64,000 nucleotides of DNA from Acidobacteriota bacterium (GTDB lineage: Bacteria; Acidobacteriota; Thermoanaerobaculia; UBA5066): the NCBI GenBank assembly GCA_016716715.1, contig JADJVE010000007.1, positions 205,885 to 269,884 on the forward strand. Reading direction: 5' to 3'. Each line of letters opens with the position of its first letter. The stretch's first letter is position 1. Shown piece by piece: positions 17,710 to 25,523 of this stretch. Position numbers and translations under genes: made by a program. The notes beneath the pieces are model-generated. The model had not been told where the DNA came from and made no database searches. It saw only the letters and a program-made list of their open reading frames with translations.

Positions 17710-18558
17710 CTGAGGCCGATTCCGGCGTTCACCTTCATCGGATTCTTCCTCTCGGCGCCTGCCGCCGCGCAGCGTGAGATAGCGCCCCGGCCCTCACCCC
17801 CGGCCCCAGGGCGGCGCGGGCGCCATCGCCGGGGTCACCGACACGTACGCTCAGATGGAGAAGAACATCGAGGCCCAGTACGCGAAGCTCCTCAAGGAGG
17901 CCAGGACCAGAAGAGCTCTCTCGAGGACAAGATCAAGGACATCGACCGGCAGATCCAGGCGCTGAAGGAGCAGGCGAAGAAGGTCGAGCAGGTCGCGCGG
18001 AAGATCCAGGAGTTGCTGCCTAAGATTCTGTCGGCAGTCGGAAGCGAGTCCGGTGGGAGGTGCGCGCGCGCCTCCTCTGAGGCGAAGCGCGACGAACAGT
18101 CCTCGCGGCCGAGCTCGCGAAGGCGGGACTTTCGCTGTCCGCGAAGGATATTGAGGCGTTGTCGCGGCGATCCCGGCGGTCAGGAGCATGGACGCTCCCG
18201 GCAAATCGGGTCACCAGCGGAGGCGGGCCTGGCGCCTCCGGCCTTCCCAGGTGATCCCCTCCAGGCTCGCCGCCGCCCATGCCGGACGCTTCCGCGGCCG
18301 CGTTTTTCTCGAGCCGGTTCAGCGACCAGGCCTCCCAGAAACTCCACGCCTTGAACCGGACGATCGACTCGGCGAACGCCGAAATCTCAAGGAACAGATC
18401 GTGGCGGCCGAAAGCAGATCGCCAGGCTCGAAGCGGACAAGGCCAAAGCCCTCGCAGACCTCAGGAAGCAGAAGGAGAAGGCGCTCGCGGAAGCGACGAA
18501 AGCCCAGGACGGACGCCTCATCCGGCTACCCACGCCGACGCCGAACCGCAAGCCCTGA
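17710..18558 (+). pseudogene. Decayed exported coiled-coil protein gene
   Basis: This is the largest stretch without an intact gene. Pieces of one protein can be read in successive frames. A signal-peptide-like start (PAFTFIGFFLSAPAAAQR) is at 17722-17775. Then YAQMEKNIEAQYAKLLKEA is near 17850-17905, a Lys/Glu-rich coiled coil (IKDIDRQIQALKEQAKKVEQ) near 17935-18020, and a last segment (QIARLEADKAKALADLRKQK) near 18420-18490 ending at TGA 18556-18558. At least three frame changes separate them, and no good start codon precedes the signal. The middle (about 18090-18390) gives no recognisable protein. Either a true pseudogene or a badly corrected part of the assembly. Confidence 0.6.
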
Positions 18559-18583
18559 CTCCAGGCCCGCGAGGCTTTTTTTT
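18550..18583 (+). terminator. Possible Rho-independent terminator
   Basis: AAGCC (18550-18554) can pair with GGCTT (18573-18577), with an internal CTG-ACTC-CAG hairpin, followed by eight T residues. The stem is short and branched, so confidence is low. It would end transcription of the decayed gene just before the convergent lipA. Confidence 0.35.
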
Positions 18584-18606
18584 CTTACCCTCTAAGAAAC
18601 TCTTCC
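18584..18606 (-). repeat. AT-rich recurrent motif at the lipA stop codon
   Basis: Minus-strand GGAAGAGTTTCTTAGAGGGT followed by AAG. It spans the last codons and TAA stop of lipA. Confidence 0.45.
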
Positions 18607-19461
18607 GTGCAGTAACTCGACCGGACAAAGGGCCCCGAGAAGACAGCCGCGAAACCCATTTCGATTCCGCCCTTCTCGAGCGCCGCGAAGCGCTCCGGTG
18701 TCGCGTACTCGACGACGGGCAGGTTCCACGCGCTCGGCCGGAGGTACTGCCCCACCGTGACGACGTCGATGCCGGCGCCCCGGAGCGCCCGGAAGACGTC
18801 GAGGACCTCTTCGTCCCGCTCGCCGAGCCCGAGCATGAGGCCCGACTTCGCCGTCATCTCGGGATGCCGCGCCTTGACGCGGCCGAGGAGGTCGACGGAG
18901 CGGCGGAAATCCGACTTCGGCCGCACGGTGCCGTAGAGCCGCGGCACGGTCTCGACGTTGTGGTTGTAGACGTCGCCTCCCGCGTCCGCGACGCGGTCGA
19001 TCTGTTCCGCGACGCCCTGGAAGTCCGGCGTGAGGACCTCGACCGTCCCGCGCCGACTCGTCGGCCTTGAGGGCGCGGACGACGGCCGCCCAGTGCGCGG
19101 AGCCACCGTCCGGCAGGTCGTCGCGATCCACGGACGTCACGACGACGTGGGCGAGGCCCATGTCCCGCGCGGCGGCGGCGAGGTTTGCGGGCTCGGCGGG
19201 GTCGAGCGGCGCGGGCTTCCCCGACGTGATGTGGCAGAACCCGCACGCGCGCGTGCAGACGTCTCCCGCGATGAGGAACGTCGCCGTTTTCCGCTCGAAG
19301 CATTCCGTGCGGTTCGGGCAGCGGGCCTCCTCGCAGACGGTCGAGAGCTTCCCGAGCCGCATCCGCGCCTTGATCGCGTGGAGGTCGTGGAGGCGCAGCT
19401 TCTTCTCGCGGATCCACGGCGGCAGCGCCGGCTCGCCGCGGACCGGCAGCGGACGGCTCAC
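18585..19461 (-). CDS. lipA: Lipoyl synthase, interrupted by one frameshift
   Basis: Radical SAM enzyme inserting two sulfurs into octanoyl-protein. The auxiliary cluster motif CEEARCPNRTEC and the radical SAM motif CTRACGFC are both present, and the C-terminus (GLMLGLGE, TVGQYLRPS, VFSGPFVRSSY) is typical. The gene is in two frames. Reading from the GTG at 19461 (overlapping the SPOR gene stop) is lost at about 19052-19066, after VVRALKADES; the second frame continues GTVEVLTPDFQGV. Removing one G from TCGGCGCGGG restores a normal join. Because lipA is usually essential, I suspect an assembly indel. No lipB neighbour is seen. Confidence 0.85.
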
Positions 19462-20128
19462 GGCACCACGAGCGGAACGTTCTTGATCTGCTTGTCCGTG
19501 GCCTTGATCTTCTTCGCGAGAGCCTCGGCCTTCGCGCGGTCCTTGAACGGTCCGACGTGGACGCGGAACCATCCGGGCTTGCCCGCGATGACCGCGACGT
19601 CCGCGTTGAACCCCTCGTCCTTGAGCCTCTTGGCGAGCTCGTCCGCCGCCGCGGCGTTCTTCGTCGCGAGGATCTGGACGTAGAACGGGCCTTTCGGAGC
19701 GGGTTTGGCGGTAGGCACGGGCTTCGGCGTCGGGACCGGCGGCCGTGCGGCGTCGGAGGCACGGGCGTTGGCGGGACGGCCGTCGGCGCGACCACGGGAA
19801 CGGGCGCGGCCTCGGCCGCCCTCTTCTCCTCGGGCTTGATTCCAAGCGTGTCGTCCGGCTTTTTCGTCTCGCGCGGGCCCTCGGCCGGCGCAAGCGTGGG
19901 GACGGGGATGTCGGAGGCGGACGCGATCACCGCGGCAGCTCCCCCGCCAGGGCCCTTCTTCGCCGCGGCGCCGGTCTTCATCCCGAAGAAGAACGAGAGC
20001 CCCAGAGCGGCGAGGAGGAGCAGGAAGAAGAACCCTGCCTGCCGCCCGGTGATCGAGATCTGGTAGTGGACCGGAGCCGGCTTGTCCGGCGCGTCCTCGG
20101 CGCGGTCTTCCAGTCCGAGCCCCGCCAT
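19458..20128 (-). CDS. Membrane-anchored SPOR-domain protein, with one frameshift
   Basis: Predicted septal or envelope protein. A cytoplasmic N-terminus is followed by a membrane helix (FFFLLLLAALGLSFFFGM), a Pro/Ala-rich periplasmic linker, and a C-terminal SPOR domain (FYVQILATKNAAAADELAKR to VGPFKDRAKAEALAKKI) that binds peptidoglycan stripped of stem peptides. Frames change inside the Pro-rich linker near 19735-19760: the upstream frame degenerates to HGRRSRRRSP, while the downstream frame reads PTPKPVPTAKPAPKG. A single missing base would explain this. Its ATG overlaps the SPFH stop by one base, and its stop overlaps the lipA start. Confidence 0.75.
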
Positions 20129-20886
20129 CAGGCCTTGTCCTTCTTGAGGAAGGCGCTGATGAGGTCCATGGGCAGCGGGAAGATGATGGTCGAGTTCTTC
20201 TCGGTCGCGATCTCGGTCAGCGTCTGCAGGTACCGGAGCTGCAACGTCGCAGGCTCGCGGCCGATGATCGCGGCGGCCTCCGAAAGCTGCTTGGAGGCCT
20301 CGAACTCGCCGGACGCGTGGATGATCTTGGCGCGCTTCTCGCGCTCGGCCTCGGCCTGCTTCGCCATGGCGCGCTGCATCTCGATGGGCAGGTCGACGGC
20401 CTTCAGCTCGACCATCGTGACCTTGATGCCCCACGGGTCCGTGTGCTTGTCGAGGATCTCCTGCAGGTTCTCGTTCAGCTTGTCGCGTGAGGAAAGGAGC
20501 TCGTCGAGCGTCGCCTGGCCGAGGATCGACCGCAGGGTCGTCTGGGACAGCTGCGAGGTCGCGTAGAGGTAGTTCTCGACCTTGACGACCGCCTTCGACG
20601 GGTCCATGACGTGGAAGTAGACGACCGCGTTCACCTTCACGGACACGTTGTCGCGCGTGATGACGTCCTGCGGCGGCACGTCGAGGACGACCGTGCGGAG
20701 CGAGATCCGGATCATCGTCTCGAACGGCCAGAAGATGAACGTGAGGCCGGGGCCCTTCGGCTGCGGCGAGAGGCGGCCGAGCCAGAACGTGACGGCCCGC
20801 TCGTACTCGTTGAGGATGTTGATCCACTTCGAGATGAAGATGATGGCCACGAAGACGACCGGGACGATGAAAGCGAGGTTGTTCAT
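20128..20886 (-). CDS. SPFH/stomatin-like membrane protein
   Basis: 252-residue stomatin/prohibitin homologue. One N-terminal membrane helix (IVPVVFVAIIFI) leads into an SPFH domain (YERAVTFWLGRL, VLDVPPQDVITRDNVSVKVN) and a C-terminal helical region (MAKQAEAEREKRAKIIHASG) that usually oligomerises. Stomatin genes typically pair with NfeD-type proteases, as here: the upstream NfeD gene overlaps by ATGA. SPFH proteins organise membrane microdomains and modulate membrane proteases. Domain call secure; specific role inferred from the pairing. Confidence 0.92.
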   Translation of the reverse strand: MNNLAFIVPVVFVAIIFISKWINILNEYERAVTFWLGRLSPQPKGPGLTFIFWPFETMIRISLRTVVLDVPPQDVITRDNVSVKVNAVVYFHVMDPSKAVVKVENYLYATSQLSQTTLRSILGQATLDELLSSRDKLNENLQEILDKHTDPWGIKVTMVELKAVDLPIEMQRAMAKQAEAEREKRAKIIHASGEFEASKQLSEAAAIIGREPATLQLRYLQTLTEIATEKNSTIIFPLPMDLISAFLKKDKA

Positions 20887-22193
20887 CCGGGCTCCTGGCC
20901 CGCCTTGCGGGCCGGCCTCACGACGAGCGCGAGGCCTTCGATGCCGACGATCTCGACGAGGTCGCCGGCTGCTACGGGGACGTCGGAATGCGCTTCCCAG
21001 AGGTCGCCGTCGGCGAACACCTTGCCGACTGGCGCGATCGGGCTGCGCGCGGAAACGATCTGGCCGACGAGAGCGCCGAGGCCCGTGCGGTCGGGCAGGC
21101 GTTTCATCGCGAGGGCCTTGAAGGAAAGGACCGCGAGGATCGCCGCGGTGGCGACGGCTCCGGCGACGAGCACCGCGAACTCGCCCCGCGGCGCGCCCGC
21201 CTGCTCGGGGAAGAGCAGGATCGCGCCGAACACGACGGCCGCGGCGCCGCCGACGGCGAGGACGCCGTGCGAGGCGAGCTTCACCTCCAGGAAGAAAAAC
21301 AGCGCCCCCACGAGGAGGAGCGCGACGCCGGCCGCGTTCACGGGCAGGACGGACATCGCGAAGAGCGCGAGAAGGAGCGCGATCGCCCCGAGGACGCCCG
21401 GCAGGATGCCGCCCGGGTGGGACAGCTCCGAATAGAGCCCGACGAGGCCGATCAGGAACAGGATGCCCGCGAGGCCCGGGCTCGCGATGACGCCGAGGAT
21501 GCGCTCGCGGCGCGTCATCGTCCGCGCGGCCGTCACGAGGCCCGAGGTCTTCAGCACGGCGTCGGGCTTGCCGACCCGCTTCACCGTTCGCCCGTCGAGC
21601 TGCGCCAGGAGGTCCTTCTCGTCGCGCGCGACGATCTCGATCAGCTTCCGCTTCAGGGCCTCGCTCTCCGAATACGACGCAGCCTCGCTGACGGCCTTGA
21701 CGGCGTCGTCCACGGGGCGGCCGCGCGGCTCCGTCACGGAGCGCAGGAGCGCCGAGACGTCCTGCCCCGCCTTTTTCGCGAGCGTCTTGGGGAGGTCCTC
21801 TCCCCCTCCGCCCACGGGCGCGGCGGCTCCCGCGTTCGTGCCCGGCGCCATGACGGCCACGTCGCACGACATCAGGATGATGAAACCCGCCGACGCGGCC
21901 TGCGAGCCCGGCGGCGCCACCCAGCCGACGACCGGCACGGGCGAGGCGAGGATCGCCTGCGTGATCGTGCGGGTCGAGTCGATGCGCCCGCCCGGCGTGT
22001 CGATCCTGAGGACGACGAACGGCGCGCCGCTCTTCTCGGCGTCCTTGAGCACCCGCGCGACGAACGCGGCGCTCACGGCCTGGATCTCGGTGTTCAGGTC
22101 CGCGACGACGACCGTTCCCGCGGCAGGAGAGGGCGCCGGGGCCGCGGAGGCGGCCAGCGCGCCGGACAGGAGGAGGATCGCGGCGCTGCGCAC
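20883..22193 (-). CDS. NfeD-type membrane serine protease
   Basis: 436-residue long-form NfeD (ClpP-class/1510-N protease plus membrane domain plus OB-fold). The GTG start gives a signal peptide (SAAILLLSGALAASAAPA). The ClpP-like domain has GGRIDSTR, VAPPGSQAASAGFIILMS with the likely nucleophile Ser in AASAG, and a Lys-containing segment (LPKTLAKKAGQDVS). Four to five membrane helices follow, then a C-terminal OB domain (LVGQIVSARSPIAPVGKVFA) that in homologues contacts stomatin. Partner of the SPFH gene directly downstream. A consensus TATAAT lies seven bases before the GTG, so the transcript is probably leaderless. Confidence 0.92.
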   Translation of the reverse strand: MRSAAILLLSGALAASAAPAPSPAAGTVVVADLNTEIQAVSAAFVARVLKDAEKSGAPFVVLRIDTPGGRIDSTRTITQAILASPVPVVGWVAPPGSQAASAGFIILMSCDVAVMAPGTNAGAAAPVGGGGEDLPKTLAKKAGQDVSALLRSVTEPRGRPVDDAVKAVSEAASYSESEALKRKLIEIVARDEKDLLAQLDGRTVKRVGKPDAVLKTSGLVTAARTMTRRERILGVIASPGLAGILFLIGLVGLYSELSHPGGILPGVLGAIALLLALFAMSVLPVNAAGVALLLVGALFFFLEVKLASHGVLAVGGAAAVVFGAILLFPEQAGAPRGEFAVLVAGAVATAAILAVLSFKALAMKRLPDRTGLGALVGQIVSARSPIAPVGKVFADGDLWEAHSDVPVAAGDLVEIVGIEGLALVVRPARKAGQEPG

Positions 22194-22200
22194 GAAGAGG

Positions 22201-22206
22201 ATTATA
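22201..22206 (-). promoter_or_regulatory. Consensus -10 box (TATAAT), leaderless-type, for nfeD
   Basis: TATAAT on the minus strand ends seven bases before the GTG at 22193. Confidence 0.65.
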
Positions 22207-22217
22207 GGTTCGTGTGC

Positions 22218-22223
22218 TAGAAC
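22218..22223 (+). promoter_or_regulatory. Leaderless-type -10 box (TAGAAC) for the PAP2 gene
   Basis: TAGAAC, six bases, then GTG at 22230. It is only 11 bases from the opposing TATAAT, so both promoters cannot be occupied at once. Confidence 0.6.
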
Positions 22224-22229
22224 CCGCCC

Positions 22230-23099
22230 GTGCACTGGAAGCCGGTCGACGCCCTGACGTCGCTGTTCGCGGCGGCGCTGGTCGTGGCGGGCCTCGCCAG
22301 GTTCCAGGCGCTGGAAGACCGAAGAGTTCTTCTGAGGATGATCGTGGTCGCGGCCGTGCCCGCGCTGGTGGCCTTCCTGCGGGCGCGGCGTCCGAACCCC
22401 TCGAAGAATCTTCAAATCTTCTTCGACTATTACGTCATCGCCTGCATCGTCGTCATCTTCGACGGGCTCGGGCCGCTCATCCGCGCCGTGAATCCCGTCG
22501 ACAAGGATCCGCATCTCATCGCCTTCGATCGCTGGCTGACCGGCACCGACCCGACCGTCTTCCTCGAGCGGTTCGCGACGCCGTTCCTCTCGGACGTCCT
22601 GACGTTCTTCTATTCGCTCTACTACTTCCATCCCATCGTCCTCGGGACGCTCGTCCTCAGGGACGACCGGAAACGCCCGGCGGCCGAGCGTGACTTTGCG
22701 CGGTACGCGTTCACGATGGTCTTCGTCTTCTTCGTGAGTTACGTCGGCTACTTCATCGTCCCGGCGGTGGGCCCGCGCTTCACCGTGACGCACGCGGGCC
22801 CGCTCCCCCGCGGCGCGGTCGCGCGCGTCATCGACGACACGCTCAACATGCTCGAGAGCAACAAGCGCGACTGCTTCCCGTCCGGCCACACGATGGTCGT
22901 GACGGCCGTCCTTCTCGAGGCGGCGCGAAGGTCACGGAAGACGTTCTGGTGGTTCCTGCCGTTCGCGGTCGGCCTCGTCATCGCGACGGTTTTCTGCCGG
23001 TACCACTACGTCGCGGACGTCCTCGCGGGGTTCGCGCTGGCATTCGCCGCGGTGCCGCTCGGGAACGCGCTCTACAGGCGTTTCTCGACGATCCGGTAG
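22230..23099 (+). CDS. PAP2-family membrane phosphatase/phosphotransferase
   Basis: 289-residue integral membrane protein of the PAP2 superfamily, with about six helices. The catalytic motifs are KRDCFPSGHT (phosphatase motif 2) and RYHYVADVLAG (motif 3), with a less regular first motif. The sequence style (long N-terminal membrane part, CFPSGHT) resembles the PAP2_3 branch that contains inositol-phosphorylceramide synthases. That would fit the ceramide-synthesis genes converging on it; the 3' ends overlap by 28 bases with the acyltransferase-like gene. Head-group transfer or dephosphorylation of a sphingolipid is therefore a plausible but unproven role. GTG start behind a leaderless-type promoter. 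Confidence 0.82.
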   Translation: MHWKPVDALTSLFAAALVVAGLARFQALEDRRVLLRMIVVAAVPALVAFLRARRPNPSKNLQIFFDYYVIACIVVIFDGLGPLIRAVNPVDKDPHLIAFDRWLTGTDPTVFLERFATPFLSDVLTFFYSLYYFHPIVLGTLVLRDDRKRPAAERDFARYAFTMVFVFFVSYVGYFIVPAVGPRFTVTHAGPLPRGAVARVIDDTLNMLESNKRDCFPSGHTMVVTAVLLEAARRSRKTFWWFLPFAVGLVIATVFCRYHYVADVLAGFALAFAAVPLGNALYRRFSTIR

Positions 23100-24208
23100 C
23101 GCCGGTAGATCCGCCCGCCGAAGACCTCGAGCGGCCGCTGGATGTCGAGGTTGTCCTCGAGCAGCCACGAGAACTCGGCGGCCGTGTACTTCAGGCGCAC
23201 GCCTTCCTTGACCGCCTCGAAGTAGAGCAGCGCGTCGAAGCCGCGGCGGCGGTACTCGGGCAGGATGCCGAGCGCGAGCGTCCGCACGCGGTCGATCTTC
23301 TTCTGGAGGAGCAGGAACTTCAGCCATCCGAACGGGAAGAGCGAGCCGCCGAGCTCCTTGAGAACCTGGTTGTAGTCCTTGAGCGCGAGGTGGAAGCCCA
23401 CGGGCTTTCCGTCCAGCTCGACGAAGAGCACCCACGGCGGATAGAGGATCGGCTTGAGCTTCTTCGCCATGGCGTCGATCTCGTCCGACGTCATCGGCAC
23501 GAAGCCCCAGTTCTTCTCCCATGACCGGTTGTAGAGGTCCTTCACGATTCCGAGGTCCTCGTCGAACCGGTCCATCCGGATCTGGCGGACGACGGCCCGG
23601 CCCTTCTCGCGCTTCTTCACGATGTCCGTTACGCGCTTCAACCGCTCGAACGACCGGTCGTCGACGGGCGCGAGGATCGCGACGAGGTCCTTGACCTTCT
23701 CGTACCCGGCGGCGGCGAAGAGGTCGAGGTAGTAGGCCGGGTTGTACGTCATCATGATGAACGGCAGGCCCGGCTCGCTCTCGGCGGGCACGAGCGCACC
23801 GGCCTCGTCGTTCATCGAGGGATTGACCGGCCCGCGAAGCAGAGAAGCGTCCGGAAGCACGCCGCGCACCCACGCTTCGGCAGCACGGAACAGGGCCGCC
23901 GCGACGTCGCGGTCGTCTTCACTTTCAAAGAATCCGAAGAATCCGATCTTCTCCCCGTGGACCCGGTTGTGTTCGTCGTCGACGATCGCCGCGATCCGGC
24001 CGACGACCCTCCCGTCGCGGCGCGCCAGGAAGAGCTGCCTCTGTGCGTGCTTCCAGAAAGGGTTCTTCGAAAGGCCGAGCATCCACCGGACGTCGGACTT
24101 GAGCGGCGCTGCCCAGTCCTTGTCGTTCGCGTAAAGGCGGAATGGCAAGTCGACAAAAGCCCGCAGGCCCCCGGAAGCAGTTACGGCGATGACGTCGATT
24201 CCAGCCAC
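23072..24208 (-). CDS. GNAT-fold acyltransferase, likely bacterial ceramide synthase (bCerS-like)
   Basis: 378-residue cytoplasmic protein with features of GNAT-superfamily acyltransferases: LFLARRDGRVVGRIAAIVDD and LALGILPEYRRRGFDALLYF, the latter resembling the acyl-CoA-binding RxxGxG/A loop. The conserved-looking segment RGPVNPSMNDEAG is typical of a large family often found beside alpha-oxoamine synthases. In Caulobacter a protein of this kind acylates 3-oxo-sphinganine (bCerS). The neighbours here, an alpha-oxoamine synthase and an SDR reductase, match that pathway. GTG start, 34 bases after the oxoamine synthase stop. Family recalled from context rather than aligned. Confidence 0.7.
   Translation of the reverse strand: MAGIDVIAVTASGGLRAFVDLPFRLYANDKDWAAPLKSDVRWMLGLSKNPFWKHAQRQLFLARRDGRVVGRIAAIVDDEHNRVHGEKIGFFGFFESEDDRDVAAALFRAAEAWVRGVLPDASLLRGPVNPSMNDEAGALVPAESEPGLPFIMMTYNPAYYLDLFAAAGYEKVKDLVAILAPVDDRSFERLKRVTDIVKKREKGRAVVRQIRMDRFDEDLGIVKDLYNRSWEKNWGFVPMTSDEIDAMAKKLKPILYPPWVLFVELDGKPVGFHLALKDYNQVLKELGGSLFPFGWLKFLLLQKKIDRVRTLALGILPEYRRRGFDALLYFEAVKEGVRLKYTAAEFSWLLEDNLDIQRPLEVFGGRIYRRYRIVEKRL
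23918..23934 (-). repeat. AT-rich recurrent motif
   Basis: Minus-strand GATTCTTTGAAAGTGAA, containing the exact core CTTTGAAAG. It codes for DSLKVK-like or FFESED residues depending on frame; the real frame reads FFESED. Confidence 0.6.
24061..24074 (+). repeat. AT-rich recurrent motif, short variant
   Basis: GGTTCTTCGAAAGG, antisense in the bCerS-like gene, where the coding strand reads LSKNPF. Confidence 0.35.
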
Positions 24209-24242
24209 TTTCTGAGAAACCCGAATCCCCGGACTCTTGCTC

Positions 24243-25523
24243 TTACGAAACGAGCCCGAGCTCGCGGCCGACCTTGTGGAACGCCTCGACGGCGCGCGTG
24301 AGGTGCGCCTTCGTGTGCGTCGCCATGTAGGACGTCCGGATGATCGCGCGCCCGGGAGGGGACGCCGGGCTCACGACGGCGTTCACGAAGACGCCCTCGT
24401 CCTCGAGCATCTTCGCCATCTTGAAGGCGACCATGTCCGGCCCCACGACGACGGGGATGACGGGCGTCGACGACTCGCCGCAGTCGAATCCGATGGCCCT
24501 GAGCGCCGTGAGCATGAAGCGCGTGTTCTCCCAGAGCCGGTCCCGGCGCTCGGGCTCCGCCTCGATGATGTCGAGTGCGGCGAGGACGGCCGCGACGGAC
24601 GCGGGCGGCGGCGCCGCCGTGAACATGAGCGCCCGGGCCCGGTGCTTGACGAACTTGATGACGTCCGGCTCGCCCACCACGAATCCGCCGACCGTCGCGA
24701 GGGACTTCGAGAACGTCCCCATGATGATGTCGGTCCGGTCCTCGATCCCGAAGTGCTCGGCCGTGCCGCGGCCGTGCTTTCCGAGTACGCCGACGCCGTG
24801 CGCGTCGTCCACCATGAGGGCCATGTCGTAGTCGTCACAGATGTCGGCGTACTCGGGCAGCGGGGCGATGTCGCCCTCCATCGAGAAGACGCCGTCGATG
24901 ACGAGCATCCTGCCGCCGCTGCGGTCCCCGCCGATCGCGAGGAGCCGCCGGAGGTCGGCCGGGTCGTTGTGCTTGAACTTCTTGATGTCGGCGCCGACGG
25001 CCAGGCGCGCCCCGTCGAAGATGCAGGCGTGGTCCTGGCGGTCCAGGTAGATCGTGTCGCCCTTGCCCGCGAGGGAGGACAGGACTCCGAGATTCACGAG
25101 GAAGCCCGTCGAGAACGTGACGCACGCCGGCTTCTTCATGAACGCCGCGAGGCGCTCCTCGAGCTGGACGTGGATGTCGAGCGTGCCGTTCAATAGACGG
25201 CTGCCGGCGCATCCCGCCCCGTACTTCTTGACGGCGGCGATCGCGGCTTCCTTGATCTTGGGATGTGAGGTCAGGCCGAGATAGTTGTTCGACCCGAGCA
25301 TGACCATCTCGCGGCCGCCCATCATCACGACCGGGTCCTGGCCGGATTCGATCATGCGGAAGAACGTGAAGAGGCCCGCCGCCCGGAGGTCGTCCGGAGC
25401 GGTGTACGTCCGGCACTTTTCGAAGATTGAACGGTTCGCGGACGCGGCGGATCCCCCGCGCGCCCTCGCGGACATCGTTTCACCCTCTGCGGCCCCGGGC
25501 CGCGCCGAACGTGGCTGTGTCAT
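24243..25523 (-). CDS. Alpha-oxoamine synthase, likely serine palmitoyltransferase
   Basis: 426-residue PLP enzyme of the KBL/AONS/ALAS/SPT family, condensing an amino acid with an acyl-CoA. The PLP Lys is in GTFSKSLATVGGFV; DDAHGVGVLG and GRGTAEHFG are family hallmarks. A 30-40 residue N-terminal extension (SARARGGSAASANRS) precedes the conserved core. The family includes biotin (BioF), threonine-degradation (Kbl) and sphingolipid (Spt) enzymes. No bio or tdh genes are nearby. Instead it overlaps an SDR reductase and is followed by a bCerS-like acyltransferase, so serine palmitoyltransferase is the best reading. BioF or Kbl remain possible. Confidence 0.8.
   Translation of the reverse strand: MTQPRSARPGAAEGETMSARARGGSAASANRSIFEKCRTYTAPDDLRAAGLFTFFRMIESGQDPVVMMGGREMVMLGSNNYLGLTSHPKIKEAAIAAVKKYGAGCAGSRLLNGTLDIHVQLEERLAAFMKKPACVTFSTGFLVNLGVLSSLAGKGDTIYLDRQDHACIFDGARLAVGADIKKFKHNDPADLRRLLAIGGDRSGGRMLVIDGVFSMEGDIAPLPEYADICDDYDMALMVDDAHGVGVLGKHGRGTAEHFGIEDRTDIIMGTFSKSLATVGGFVVGEPDVIKFVKHRARALMFTAAPPPASVAAVLAALDIIEAEPERRDRLWENTRFMLTALRAIGFDCGESSTPVIPVVVGPDMVAFKMAKMLEDEGVFVNAVVSPASPPGRAIIRTSYMATHTKAHLTRAVEAFHKVGRELGLVS

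Noticed and set aside
24243..25523. Calling the oxoamine synthase BioF or Kbl
   Set aside because: No biotin or threonine-degradation neighbours are present, whereas the two co-transcribed genes fit the ceramide pathway. The alternative is kept as possible in the entry.
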